DNA from: Xanthomonas sp. F10
Lineage (GTDB): Bacteria; Pseudomonadota; Gammaproteobacteria; Xanthomonadales; Xanthomonadaceae
Length of the DNA: 64,000 bases
Direction of reading: 5' to 3'
NCBI RefSeq assembly: GCF_014206815.1
Contig: NZ_JACHNP010000002.1
Coordinates: forward strand, 62,001-126,000
In this document: piece by piece, positions 9,104-18,494 of the stretch
Layout of the letters: every line of letters begins with the position of its first letter
How positions within the stretch are numbered: the stretch's first letter is position 1
The notes under the pieces: model-generated
The model's database searches: none
Told to the model about the DNA's origin: nothing
The model's input: only the letters and a program-made list of their open reading frames with translations
Program-made: the position numbers and the translations under genes

Positions 9104-11594
9104 GCCCCGCAGTGCGGAGACCCCCGTGCACGTGCTGACGGTGCGGGAAAAGCTGGGCTACAGCCTGGGCGACCTGGCGGCGAACCTGATCTTCCAGACG
9201 CTGATCACCTACCTGGCGTTCTTCTACACCGACGTGTACCGATTGCCGGCGGCCACGGCGGCGACGATCATCTTCGTGATCGGCCTGCTGGGCGCGTTCG
9301 TGTTCACCCCGCTGATCGGCATCGCCGCCGACCGCACGGCAAGCCGCTGGGGCAAGTTCCGGCCCTGGATCCTGTGGACGGCGATTCCGTTCGGCGCGCT
9401 GTCGCTGCTGGCCTTCAGTACTCCGGACCTGGGCGCGCGCGGCAAGGTGCTGTACGCCCTCACCACCTATGGCCTGCTGATGCTGGTGTACGCGGCCAAC
9501 AACCTGCCGTACTCGGCGCTCAGCGGGGTGCTGACCGGCAACATGGCCCAGCGCAACAGCCTCTCGGCCTACCGCTTCGTGGCGGTGATGATCGCGCAAT
9601 TCATCATCCAGGTGCTGCTGTTGCCGCTGGTGCTGATCCTGGGCGACGGCGACAACGTGCGCGGTTTCGAGCGCCTGATGACGGTGTTCGCGGTGGTGGG
9701 CACGCTGTTCTTCCTGATCACCTTCGCCACCACCCGCGAGCGCATCGTGCCGGCCAAGGAACAGAGCGCCGGCGTGCTGCAGGATCTGTCCGACCTGCTG
9801 CACAACCGGCCATGGAAGGTGATGCTGGCGCTGACGGTGCTGGTCTTCGTCAACCTGGCGCTGAAGGGCGGCACCTATATCTACTATTTCCAGTATTACC
9901 TGAGCGAGGCGGCGCTGGCGGGGTTTCTCGACGCCTCCGGCTTCAATGGCTTCATCGGCGGAGTCAATGCGCTGCTCGCCGGATGGGGCCTGTCCGGCTT
10001 CACTTGGCCGCAGGATCCGGCGACCTCGGCATTCAGCCTGTTCAATGCCTGCGGCATCCTGTGCATGATCCTGGGCATCGGTTTCTCCCGGCGCCTGGCC
10101 GACCGCTTCGGCAAGCGCGATGCCTTCGGCGGCGCGCTGCTGGCCTCCACCGTGTTCCTGCTGGCGTTCTACGTGTTTCCGCCCACGGCGATCGGCGTGG
10201 CCTTCGGCGCCTTCATGCTGCACGGCTTCTGCTACGGCATCACCATCCCCTTGCTGTGGGCGATGATCGCCGACGTCGCCGACTACTCCGAATGGAAGAA
10301 CCATCGCCGCGCCACCGCGATCATCTTCTCGGCGATGCTGTGCGGGCTGAAGATCGGGCTCAGCATCGGCGGCGCGCTGGTCGCCGGCATCCTCGCGCAC
10401 CACGGCTACCAGGCGGGCGCGCCGCAGCAGCCGCAGGATGTGGTGAACGGCATCCGCCTGACCGTGAGCGTCTATAGCGCCCTCCCGTTCCTGGTCGCGG
10501 TGGCGCTGCTGTTCTTCTATCGGATCGACAAACGCATGGAACGTCGCATCGAACACGACCTGCAGGCGCGTCGGCAGGGGGCCGACCCGAGTGAACGCAG
10601 CGACCTGGACCATCTCGCGGCGCACGCCATCGCGCAGCCGCTGGTCACCCACATTTACACGGCCGATCCATCGGCGCACGTATTCGAGGGACGCCTGTAC
10701 ATCTATCCGTCCCACGACATCGACAGCGGCGCGCCGTTCGACGACGACGGCGGTCACTTCGGCATGGAGGACTACCACGTGCTGCGCATGGACACGCCCG
10801 ACGGCGCCGCCACCGACTGCGGCGTGGCCCTGCACGTGCGCGACGTGCCCTGGGCCAGCCGGCAGATGTGGGCGCCGGATGCGGCGACCCGCGACGGCCG
10901 CTATTACCTGTACTTCCCGGCCAAGGACGCGCAGGGCCTGTTCCGCATCGGCGTGGCGGTGGCCGACCGCCCGGAGGGCCCGTTCGCCGCCGAGCCCGAG
11001 CCGATCGCGGGAACCTATTCGATCGACCCTGCCGTGTTCGAGGACGACGACGGCGCGCACTACCTCTGCTTCGGCGGCATCTGGGGCGGCCAGCTGCAGA
11101 AATATCGCGACGACCGCTTCGATGCGGCGAACGCCGAGCCTGTCGGCGACGAACCGGCGCTGGGGCCGCGGATCGCCAGGCTGGACCCCGACATGACGCA
11201 GCTGGCGGAGCGCACACGCGAAATCGTCATCCTCGACGAACACGGCCAACCGTTGCGCGCCGACGACCGCGCGCGCCGCTTCTTCGAGGGGCCGTGGCTG
11301 CACAAGGACCAGGGCCGCTACTACCTGTCCTACTCCACTGGCAACACGCACCTGCTGTGCTACGCCATCGGCGACAGCCCGTATGGACCGTTCACCTATC
11401 GCGGCGTGCTGCTCAAGCCGGTGGTGGGCTGGACCACGCACCACTCCATCTGCAGGTTTGAAGGCCGGTGGTACCTGTTCTATCACGATGCCCTGTTGTC
11501 CGGCGGCGTGACCCACCTGCGCTCGGTCAAGTGCACGCCGCTGCACATCGAGGCGGATGGCAGCATCCGCACGGTCGATCCCTATGGCGGATGA
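9096..11594 (+). CDS. GPH-family sugar:cation symporter fused to a cytoplasmic GH43 domain
   Basis: A single 832-residue frame. Residues ~10-485 are a 12-helix major-facilitator protein of the glycoside-pentoside-hexuronide group (start KLGYSLGDLAANL, loop DRTASRWGKFRPW). Residues ~525-832 are a complete GH43 propeller with base Asp in YTADPSAHVF, Asp in YSIDPAVF and acid Glu in FEGPWLHK. A charged cytoplasmic linker (about residues 485-525) joins them with no stop codon and no good internal start. If real, the fusion puts a xylosidase or arabinofuranosidase on the inner face of the membrane beside the transporter exit. The GTG start overlaps the GH3 stop. Usually these are two genes, so a sequencing error removing a stop is a possible but unsupported alternative. 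Confidence 0.88.
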   Translation: MTEPRSAETPVHVLTVREKLGYSLGDLAANLIFQTLITYLAFFYTDVYRLPAATAATIIFVIGLLGAFVFTPLIGIAADRTASRWGKFRPWILWTAIPFGALSLLAFSTPDLGARGKVLYALTTYGLLMLVYAANNLPYSALSGVLTGNMAQRNSLSAYRFVAVMIAQFIIQVLLLPLVLILGDGDNVRGFERLMTVFAVVGTLFFLITFATTRERIVPAKEQSAGVLQDLSDLLHNRPWKVMLALTVLVFVNLALKGGTYIYYFQYYLSEAALAGFLDASGFNGFIGGVNALLAGWGLSGFTWPQDPATSAFSLFNACGILCMILGIGFSRRLADRFGKRDAFGGALLASTVFLLAFYVFPPTAIGVAFGAFMLHGFCYGITIPLLWAMIADVADYSEWKNHRRATAIIFSAMLCGLKIGLSIGGALVAGILAHHGYQAGAPQQPQDVVNGIRLTVSVYSALPFLVAVALLFFYRIDKRMERRIEHDLQARRQGADPSERSDLDHLAAHAIAQPLVTHIYTADPSAHVFEGRLYIYPSHDIDSGAPFDDDGGHFGMEDYHVLRMDTPDGAATDCGVALHVRDVPWASRQMWAPDAATRDGRYYLYFPAKDAQGLFRIGVAVADRPEGPFAAEPEPIAGTYSIDPAVFEDDDGAHYLCFGGIWGGQLQKYRDDRFDAANAEPVGDEPALGPRIARLDPDMTQLAERTREIVILDEHGQPLRADDRARRFFEGPWLHKDQGRYYLSYSTGNTHLLCYAIGDSPYGPFTYRGVLLKPVVGWTTHHSICRFEGRWYLFYHDALLSGGVTHLRSVKCTPLHIEADGSIRTVDPYGG

Positions 11595-11654
11595 GAGGCC
11601 GCTGCCCAGGGACTGCACACGCGCTGGCCGTGGCAAGGCGGTCGCCAGTCCCTT

Positions 11655-11720
11655 GTAGGAGCGGCTTCAGCCGCGACAGGCCTTCACGGTAACGCCTGTC
11701 GCGGCTGAAGCCGCTCCTAC
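11655..11720. repeat. REP-like palindrome (GTAGGAGCGGCTTCAGCCGCGAC family)
   Basis: A 66-base inverted repeat: arm GTAGGAGCGG..GCCGCGAC, a ~20-base centre, and the complementary arm ending CCGCTCCTAC. The same family recurs between genes at 28050, 30580, 34516, 51898, 56935, 61464 and 61630. Here it lies between the convergent ends of the xylan operon and the epimerase gene and may act as a transcript-stabilising or terminating hairpin. Confidence 0.85.
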
Positions 11721-11867
11721 GCGTGCATTGTCGATCGTGATTGAAGACCTGCTCCAGTCACGGACGGAAGCTGGAGAATCGGCCTTCGTGTCCGCCAGCG
11801 CAGCCAGGTGCCGCTCTTCGCCGCATGGCGCAGCGCGCCTGGCGCCACGCGCGGCGCAGCACCACCC

Positions 11868-12971
11868 CTACACCGACCGCGGCAACAACTCCAACCCCTG
11901 GATCTCGCGAATCCCCAACCCAGGCGCTTCGCCAATCCGGATCTGCGCTTCGTCGAACTGCACCCCGCCCACCACCGGGTCGAAGGCTCCCAGCGATGGT
12001 CCGTCCAGGTCGACCTTGGTGATGACGTCCGCGCGCGCCACCGCCAGGTGTGCCGCCGCCGCGACGCCGATGCTCGATTCGAGCATGCAGCCGATCATGC
12101 ACGGCACCCCGTACACCGCGGCGATGTCGGCGATGCGCAGCGCGTTGGACAGGCCGCCGGCTTTGATCAGTTTGATGTTGACGATGTCCGCCGCGCGCCG
12201 CTGCAGCAGCGCGATCGCCTGCGCCGGCGAGAACACGCTCTCGTCGGCCATCACCGGGGTCTGCACGCGCTCGGTCACGTACTGCAGGCCATCGACGTCG
12301 CCGGCCTTGACCGGCTGTTCCAGCAGTTCCAGGGTCACCCCGGCCCGCTCCAGCGCGTGCATCGCCTGCACCGCCTGCTTCGGCGTCCAGCCCTGGTTGG
12401 CGTCCAGCCGCAGCTGCGCGCGATCGCCGACCGCGGCATGGATCGCCTTGACCCGTGCGATGTCCTCGGCGAGATCGGTGCCGATCTTGATCTTCAGCGC
12501 CACGAACCCGCGCGCCAGTGCCGACAGCGCATCGGCCACCATCGTGTCCACTGCATTCACGCTGATGGTGAGGTCGGTGGTCAGCTGCGGCGTGCCACCG
12601 CCAAGCAGCCGGTACAGCGGCGCACCATGCTGCTGCGCCCACAGGTCGTGCACGGCGATCTCCAGCGCCGCCTTGGCGCTGCTGTTGTGTTCCAGCGCGC
12701 CCTGGATCAGGCCGCGCAGGCGCTGCAGGTCGGCGATGTCCTCGCCGATCAGGCGCGGCGCCAGGCAGCGTTCGATCGCCGCGATGATCGATCCGTGGGT
12801 GTCGCCGGTGATTGGCGGGGTGGCCGGTGCGCTGCCATGGCCGATCCGGCCATCGCCGGTGTGGACCATGACCACCACGTCCTCGATCGCCTGCACGGTG
12901 CGCAGCGCGGTCTTGAACGGGGTCTTCAGCGGCACGCGCAGCATGCCCAGGCGGATCTCGGTGATCTTCAT
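11868..12971 (-). CDS. L-Ala-D/L-Glu epimerase (dipeptide epimerase, enolase superfamily)
   Basis: 367-residue enolase-superfamily protein of the muconate lactonising subgroup. The paired base lysines appear in LKIKIG and NIKLIKAGG, and the metal ligands in RLDANQGW, LLEQPV and MADESV. It epimerises the L-Ala-D-Glu released from murein peptides to L-Ala-L-Glu so that ordinary dipeptidases can use it. It lies downstream of, and overlaps by four bases (ATGA), the NlpC/P60 endopeptidase gene, which would produce its substrate; this context supports the dipeptide epimerase call over other enolase-family activities. Confidence 0.92.
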   Translation of the reverse strand: MKITEIRLGMLRVPLKTPFKTALRTVQAIEDVVVMVHTGDGRIGHGSAPATPPITGDTHGSIIAAIERCLAPRLIGEDIADLQRLRGLIQGALEHNSSAKAALEIAVHDLWAQQHGAPLYRLLGGGTPQLTTDLTISVNAVDTMVADALSALARGFVALKIKIGTDLAEDIARVKAIHAAVGDRAQLRLDANQGWTPKQAVQAMHALERAGVTLELLEQPVKAGDVDGLQYVTERVQTPVMADESVFSPAQAIALLQRRAADIVNIKLIKAGGLSNALRIADIAAVYGVPCMIGCMLESSIGVAAAAHLAVARADVITKVDLDGPSLGAFDPVVGGVQFDEAQIRIGEAPGLGIREIQGLELLPRSV

Positions 12972-14362
12972 TCGGTGGTCGGTGCGCGCAGGCGCTGGAT
13001 GCGGGTGATGCGGTCGATGAACGGCGTGCCGTCGCCGAGCAGCAGCGGCTCCAGCGGGGTCACCGACACGCCGTTGAGGCGCACGCGCTGCAACCGGCCA
13101 GCGGCGTCGCGGTAGCTGGCGCCGGCCACGTCGTGGATCACCCAGGTCTGGCCATCCTCGTGGCCGATCACCAGCATCACGTGGCCGGGGATGTAGACCA
13201 GGTCGCCGACGCGCAGTCGCGCCAGCGCCTGCCTGCGCTGAAGCAGCGGGTCGCTGGCGGTGTAGGACACCGACGCCAGTGCCGGACTGCGCGCCTGGTC
13301 GCCGGTGTTGCGCGGCAGCTCGATGCCGAGGCTGCGGTGGAGGTCGACCACGAAGCCGCTGCAGTCGCGCGCGTCGTAGCTGTTGCCCCAGCCATAGCGC
13401 TCGCCGAGGAACTTGAAGGCCTGCTGCAGCAGCATCTGCGGCGTGGCCGGCAGCGGCGCCTCGGCGACGTCGGCGCTGCGCGGCACCAGTGCGGGCGCCA
13501 GTTGCAGCCGTCCGTCGCGGTCGCGCAGCGGCAGTTGCACCACGTAGGCGGCCAGCGGCGACTGGCCGTTGACCGCCTGCTGCGGCGGCCAGTCGCGCAG
13601 CAGCGGCAGCGCGCTGCCCATGTCCAGCGCCACCTGCGAGGCCGCCGGCAGCTCCGGGGTGAACACGGTGGCCGCGCGCGCACCGGTGACCAGCAGCCGC
13701 GGCGTACGTTGCGCGTACGCCAGTACGCCGGCGCGGTCGCTCTCGGCGATGCGGTCGCGGGCGATCCAGGCGGCATAGTTGTTGGCCAGCACGAACAGCC
13801 ACTGCCCATCGGCGCTGGCATGCAGGATTGCCACCGGGCTGCCCGGATACAGCGCCGATTCCTGGAAGCGGTCGATGTCGCGATCGTCGCGGTCGCTGAA
13901 CACACGGTCGGCGGTCGGGAAGCGCCGCAGGTCGGCGCGTTGCACCACCAATGCATAGCGCGGCTGCACCTGCGCCGGCAGCGCGTCCAGCGCCAGCGCG
14001 CGCTGCAGCGCCTGCAGACGCGCGGCATCGAGTGCGGCGCCCTGGGCGTCGTAGAGCGTGCGCGTCGGCGGTGCCGACAACGCCAGGATCTGCGTGCGCA
14101 CCTGCGCGCCGGGAACTTGCGCCGGCAGTGCGGCCAGGTCGTGCATCGACGGATCGTCGCGCAGCAGCCGGGCATTGAACGCGGCGCGCTGCGACGCCTG
14201 CAGCAACGGCGGCGATGCCGCCGGCAGCCGTGCGATCCAGTGCGCGGCCTGCAACTGCGCCGGCTGTGCCTGCAGCGGCATGGCGTCGGTGGCGCGTGCT
14301 GGTGCGATGCCGCCGCTCGCCGCCACGGCGAGCAACAGGCACAGGCCGCGCATCTTGATCAT
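12968..14362 (-). CDS. Secreted NlpC/P60 murein endopeptidase with SH3-like domains
   Basis: 464-residue protein with a signal peptide (to ~residue 24, ARA-T), a region resembling bacterial SH3-like domains (around SALYPGSPVAILHA and WLFVLANNYAAWI), and a C-terminal NlpC/P60 cysteine peptidase domain. The catalytic Cys is in RDCSGFV and the His in IPGHVMLV. This domain layout matches gamma-D-glutamyl-L-diamino acid endopeptidases that cut murein peptides to L-Ala-D-Glu. It is translationally coupled to the dipeptide epimerase and divergent from a TonB-dependent receptor, suggesting periplasmic processing of imported murein peptides. Confidence 0.9.
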   Translation of the reverse strand: MIKMRGLCLLLAVAASGGIAPARATDAMPLQAQPAQLQAAHWIARLPAASPPLLQASQRAAFNARLLRDDPSMHDLAALPAQVPGAQVRTQILALSAPPTRTLYDAQGAALDAARLQALQRALALDALPAQVQPRYALVVQRADLRRFPTADRVFSDRDDRDIDRFQESALYPGSPVAILHASADGQWLFVLANNYAAWIARDRIAESDRAGVLAYAQRTPRLLVTGARAATVFTPELPAASQVALDMGSALPLLRDWPPQQAVNGQSPLAAYVVQLPLRDRDGRLQLAPALVPRSADVAEAPLPATPQMLLQQAFKFLGERYGWGNSYDARDCSGFVVDLHRSLGIELPRNTGDQARSPALASVSYTASDPLLQRRQALARLRVGDLVYIPGHVMLVIGHEDGQTWVIHDVAGASYRDAAGRLQRVRLNGVSVTPLEPLLLGDGTPFIDRITRIQRLRAPTTE

Positions 14363-14698
14363 GGCATCCCGCTGTCTGGAAAGAAGGCCGGCGCGTGCTG
14401 CGCGCCGACGCCAGGATCTTCGATTCCCGGTTTTTTCCTGTCAAGGCGCTGCGTTGACAGGTTTTGCAAGCGCGTGTTACATCCGACTGCACAGGGGAAG
14501 CGTGGCGATGGCGCCGGGGAACGTGCAGGCACCGCACGGCAGCGCCGCGTCCGCTCGGCAAGATGCAGGACCCGCAACACGATGGCCGCGTGCCGCGCAC
14601 GTGCCATTGCCGTGTGCGTGGACGCCAGGGACAGGCGCTCGTCGGTAGCCGCGCCCGCGGCGTTCGCGCCATCCACCCGCGCCATGCAGGAGAGCCGC
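14363..14698. promoter_or_regulatory. Divergent regulatory gap with symmetric TTGACA dyad
   Basis: This 336-base gap separates the endopeptidase-epimerase operon from the TonB receptor. At 14437-14461 lies a perfect eight-base dyad, CCTGTCAA and TTGACAGG separated by nine bases. It places a consensus -35 hexamer TTGACA on each strand, pointing outward. On the plus strand a weak -10 (TTACAT, 14477-14482) follows after 17 bases. A run of six T precedes the dyad. The rest of the gap shows no recognisable gene. Confidence 0.5.
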
Positions 14699-17497
14699 GT
14701 GCCCATGCGAATCGTTCGTCGTCCTTCTCCCTTGCGACTCGTACGCGTGGCGCTGGCCGCGCTGACGACGCTGGCCGCGGCCTCGCCGGCAGCGGCCGCG
14801 GCGCAGGAACAGGCGGCGACGCCGCGCGATCTCGATGCGGTGCTGGTGACCGGCTCGCGCATCGCCCGCGCACAGGTCGAAGGCCCGGCACCCGTCACCG
14901 TCATCACCGCCGAGGACATCCGCAAGCAGGGCTTCGCCACGGTGTGGGAATCACTGGGCACGCTGACCCAGTTCAGCGGCAGCACCTTCAACGAGAGCGA
15001 CCAGACCGGCAGCTCACCCAACGGCCAGTACCTCAACCTGCGCGGGCTCGGGCCGGGCTACCAGCTGATCCTGCTCAATGGCAAGCGCATGGCCGACTAT
15101 CCGCAGCCCTACGGCGCCAACGGCACCGCAGTCAGCCTGGGCAGCATTCCGGCGGCGGCGGTGGAGCGCATCGAGGTGATGAGCGGCGGCGCCTCGGCCA
15201 TCTATGGCTCCGACGCGGTGGCCGGCGTGGTCAACATCATCACCAAGCGCGATTTCCAGGGCGACAGCCTGCGCGTGCGCGCCGGCACCACCACCCGCGG
15301 CGGCGGCGATACCGGGCAACTGCAGTGGACCGGCGGGCGCCGCGGCGACGGCTGGAGTTTTACCTACGCCTTCGAGCGGCTGGATCGCGAACCCATCGTC
15401 GCCCGCCAGCGCGGCTTCATGGATTCCTACGACGACCATCCGGACAACAAGGCCGACCCCGGCTCGCCCAACGTGTCCATCTCCGGCGTGTACCTGCGCC
15501 GCGGCAACACCTATCTGTGGCCGCAGGCGGGCACGCTGTCGACCTCGCCGCAGGCGCTGGCCGCGGCCTGCGCCGCGACCAATCCGGCGTTCCGTCCCTA
15601 CCGCACCAGCGACAGCCTGGCCGCGCCCAACCGCTGCGGCGCGTTCGACTACTACGCCGGGCGCTCGGTGCAAAACGGCTATGGCAAGACCTCGGCCTAC
15701 CTGGCCGGCGATGCCGAGCTCGGCCACGACGTCGTCGCCTACGCGCAACTGCTGGCCAACCGTTCGCAGGACAAGAGCTCCAGCCAGACCCACTACTACA
15801 TCGGCGAGGGCGCGTTCACCGCCTACGATCCGGACCTGGGGCTGGTCACCGCGCAGCGCATCTTCCTGCCGGACGAGGTCGGCGGCATCAAGACCATCGA
15901 CTACGACGAGCGCAGCTGGAACCTCAACGCCGGCGTGCGCGGCAAGGCCCTCGACGGGCGGTTCGACTGGGATGCCAGCGTGTCGCTGTCGCGCTACGAC
16001 ATCACCACGCGGCGCCCGCGCTTCCTCACCAATGCGGTGCGCGATTACTACTTCGGGCCCGTGCTGGGCTATCGGCCGGACGGCACCGAAAGCCGCCGCG
16101 TGCGCCCGGACCGGCTGTTCGCGCCCGGCAGCCCGGCGCTGTATCAGCAGCTCACCACCGAAGTGGTCAGCCGCGGCGAATCGGCCACCGACCAGGCCCA
16201 GTTCGTGGTCAGCGGCGACCTGTTCGCGGTGCCGGCGGGCATGGTGCAGATCGCCACCGTGCTGGAAGCGGCACGCCAGACCTACGACCTGCAGCCGGAT
16301 CCACGCACCACCGTCGACTACGTCGGCAGCGAGCGCATCTACAACCTCACCCAGACCCCGGGCGGCGGCCCGCGCAAGCGCTATGCCGCCGGCCTGGAAC
16401 TGCGCGTGCCGATTGCCAGCCGGCTCAGCGCCACCCTGGCCGCGCGTTACGACGCCTACGACGACATCACCGCGGTCGATGGCGCGGCCACCTGGCAGGC
16501 CGGGCTGGAGTGGCGTCCGTTCGACACGCTGTTGCTGCGCGGCAGCCATGCCACCAGCTTCCGCGCGCCGGACCTGCTGTGGATCTACGCCGGCACCAGC
16601 GCCAACAATCCCACCGTGGTCGACGAGTACCTGTGCCGCCGCGACGGCCTGGATCCGCTGTCGGCGGCCTGCGCGAGCGCGCACGAGTACCAGACGTTCT
16701 CCACCCAGGCTTCCAATCCGCTGCTGCGCGAAGAGACTGGCAAGTCGACCACGTTCGGCGTGGTCTGGGATGCGCTGCCGGCACTGTCGCTGAGCCTGGA
16801 TTACTACCGCATGGAACTGAAGGGCCGGGTCGAAGCCGTCTCCAGCGAAACCCTGCTGGAGAACAACGCCAACTGCCTGCTCGGCCGCGACCGCGCCGGC
16901 GCCGCGGTGGACACTGCCTCGGCGGCCTGCCGGTTCTACCTGGACGCGGTCACGCGCAGCCCCGGCACCGACCTGACCAGCGAAGGCCAGATCACCGCGT
17001 TCAAGACCTTCCCTATCAACCAGTCGCTGATGCGCACCGACGGCATCGACGCCAGCCTGCGCTACGACCTCGACCTCGGCGCCTGGGGCACGCTCGGCCT
17101 GCAGGGTGGCCTGACCCGCGTGCTGCGGATGGAGGTGGCGCAGTTCGCCGGCGCGCAGCCGGTGGACGTGATGAACGACGTCGACTACCTGGCGTTCCGC
17201 ACGCGCAGCAACTGGCGCGCGAACTGGAGCCGCGGCGACTGGTCGGCCAGCGTGTACGGCTACCGCTACGGCTCGCGGCCCGACTACGCCGAGCGCGGCC
17301 GGGTCGCGCCCTACCTGGTGTGGAACGTCGACCTCGCCAAGCAGATCACCGACAAGGCCACCGTCGGCCTGAGCGTGCTCAACGTGTTCGACGCGCTGCA
17401 TCCGCGCGACGACACCTACACCACCTGGCCGTACTTCCCGCGGGTGTACAGCGCGATCGGCCGGCAGTGGTCCGTCAACTTCAACTACCGCTTCTGA
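14699..17497 (+). CDS. TonB-dependent outer membrane receptor
   Basis: About 932 residues: a signal peptide ending near AAAAQE, a plug domain beginning LDAVLVTGSRI with the conserved PVTVITAEDI box, and a long C-terminal beta-barrel ending in Phe (NFNYRF). The type is the large TonB-dependent transporter common in Xanthomonas for oligosaccharides or peptides. The GTG at 14699 is chosen because AGGAGA sits five bases upstream; an ATG six bases later is the alternative. Context (divergent NlpC/P60 plus epimerase, downstream AmiD-type amidase) suggests import of murein-derived peptides or muropeptides; this is inference. Confidence 0.92.
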   Translation: MPMRIVRRPSPLRLVRVALAALTTLAAASPAAAAAQEQAATPRDLDAVLVTGSRIARAQVEGPAPVTVITAEDIRKQGFATVWESLGTLTQFSGSTFNESDQTGSSPNGQYLNLRGLGPGYQLILLNGKRMADYPQPYGANGTAVSLGSIPAAAVERIEVMSGGASAIYGSDAVAGVVNIITKRDFQGDSLRVRAGTTTRGGGDTGQLQWTGGRRGDGWSFTYAFERLDREPIVARQRGFMDSYDDHPDNKADPGSPNVSISGVYLRRGNTYLWPQAGTLSTSPQALAAACAATNPAFRPYRTSDSLAAPNRCGAFDYYAGRSVQNGYGKTSAYLAGDAELGHDVVAYAQLLANRSQDKSSSQTHYYIGEGAFTAYDPDLGLVTAQRIFLPDEVGGIKTIDYDERSWNLNAGVRGKALDGRFDWDASVSLSRYDITTRRPRFLTNAVRDYYFGPVLGYRPDGTESRRVRPDRLFAPGSPALYQQLTTEVVSRGESATDQAQFVVSGDLFAVPAGMVQIATVLEAARQTYDLQPDPRTTVDYVGSERIYNLTQTPGGGPRKRYAAGLELRVPIASRLSATLAARYDAYDDITAVDGAATWQAGLEWRPFDTLLLRGSHATSFRAPDLLWIYAGTSANNPTVVDEYLCRRDGLDPLSAACASAHEYQTFSTQASNPLLREETGKSTTFGVVWDALPALSLSLDYYRMELKGRVEAVSSETLLENNANCLLGRDRAGAAVDTASAACRFYLDAVTRSPGTDLTSEGQITAFKTFPINQSLMRTDGIDASLRYDLDLGAWGTLGLQGGLTRVLRMEVAQFAGAQPVDVMNDVDYLAFRTRSNWRANWSRGDWSASVYGYRYGSRPDYAERGRVAPYLVWNVDLAKQITDKATVGLSVLNVFDALHPRDDTYTTWPYFPRVYSAIGRQWSVNFNYRF

Positions 17498-17580
17498 GCG
17501 CGCGTGGCCGTCGACGCGCGTTTGCACGCCGCCGCCGCGCCGATTGCGTACGCTTGTGCGACCCCGACCAGGAAGTGTCC

Positions 17581-18381
17581 ATGACCCGCGTTCCCGTGCC
17601 GTCCCTGTCCGCCGCGTGCCGGCTGCTGCTCCTGGGGACGCTGGCCTTGCTCGGGGCCTGCGCGCACGCGCCGCAGCGCAATCCGCTCGCCACCTGGGTG
17701 CCGTCGCCCAACTACGACACGCGCCGGCCGATCCTGATCGTCATCCACTACACCGACCAGCACTCGGTGCAGCAGAGCCTGGACACGCTGCGCTCGCACA
17801 ACAGCAAGGGCAAGGTCAGCGCGCACTACCTGATCGGCCGCGACGGCACGCGCTACCAACTGGTCGCCGACCAGGACCGCGCCTGGCATGGCGGCGCCGG
17901 GCGCTGGGGCACCATCACCGACATCAACTCCGCCTCGATCGGCATCGAGCTGGACAACGACGGCAAGACCCCGTTCGCGCCGCAACAGATCGCGAGCCTG
18001 CTGGTGCTGCTCGAAGACCTGTGCACACGCCTGCGCATCCCGCGCACCCAGGTGGTCGGGCACGAGGACTTCGCGCCCTCGCGCAAGGTCGACCCGGGCC
18101 CGCTGTTCCCGTGGAAGCAACTGGCCGAGGCCGGCTTCGGCCGCTGGCCGGCCGCCGACACGCCGCCGGCCCCGCCCGGCTTCGATCCGTGGCAGGCGCT
18201 GGCGCTGATCGGCTATCCGGTCGACGACCGCGCCGCGACCTTGCGTGCCTTCCACCACCACTACCGCGGCAACGACGCCACCGACTTCGACGCCGAAGAC
18301 CTGCGCATCCTGTACGCGTTGACCCAGCCGCTGCTGGCGCGGCCGCAGCCGGTCCCGGCGATGGAGCCGGACGCGCCCTGA
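17581..18381 (+). CDS. N-acetylmuramoyl-L-alanine amidase, AmiD-type lipoprotein
   Basis: 266-residue zinc amidase that cuts the lactyl bond between MurNAc and L-Ala in murein fragments (EC 3.5.1.28). The signal peptide ends in a lipobox (LLGAC), so it is probably anchored to the outer membrane. The Amidase_2 domain shows zinc-ligand positions in VIHYTDQ and VGHEDFAPSRKVDPG, the second including the conserved K-x-D-P-G. A small helical domain after residue ~200 resembles the AmiD C-terminal peptidoglycan-binding part. It begins 83 bases after the TonB receptor and completes a locus able to release, import and recycle murein peptides. Confidence 0.92.
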   Translation: MTRVPVPSLSAACRLLLLGTLALLGACAHAPQRNPLATWVPSPNYDTRRPILIVIHYTDQHSVQQSLDTLRSHNSKGKVSAHYLIGRDGTRYQLVADQDRAWHGGAGRWGTITDINSASIGIELDNDGKTPFAPQQIASLLVLLEDLCTRLRIPRTQVVGHEDFAPSRKVDPGPLFPWKQLAEAGFGRWPAADTPPAPPGFDPWQALALIGYPVDDRAATLRAFHHHYRGNDATDFDAEDLRILYALTQPLLARPQPVPAMEPDAP

Positions 18382-18494
18382 GCCGGCGCGCCGCGGCGCC
18401 AGCGTCGGTCTTGGCGGCGTGCACGCCTGTCACTTGGCGCCGCCGCGGTTCTTGGTAGCATCGCGCGCCAACAGACTCCAAAGGACGCAGTGCG

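Noticed and set aside
13133-14698. Upstream extension of the TonB receptor frame
   Set aside because: Antisense to the NlpC/P60 gene and not protein-like; the ribosome binding site and signal peptide set the start at 14699.
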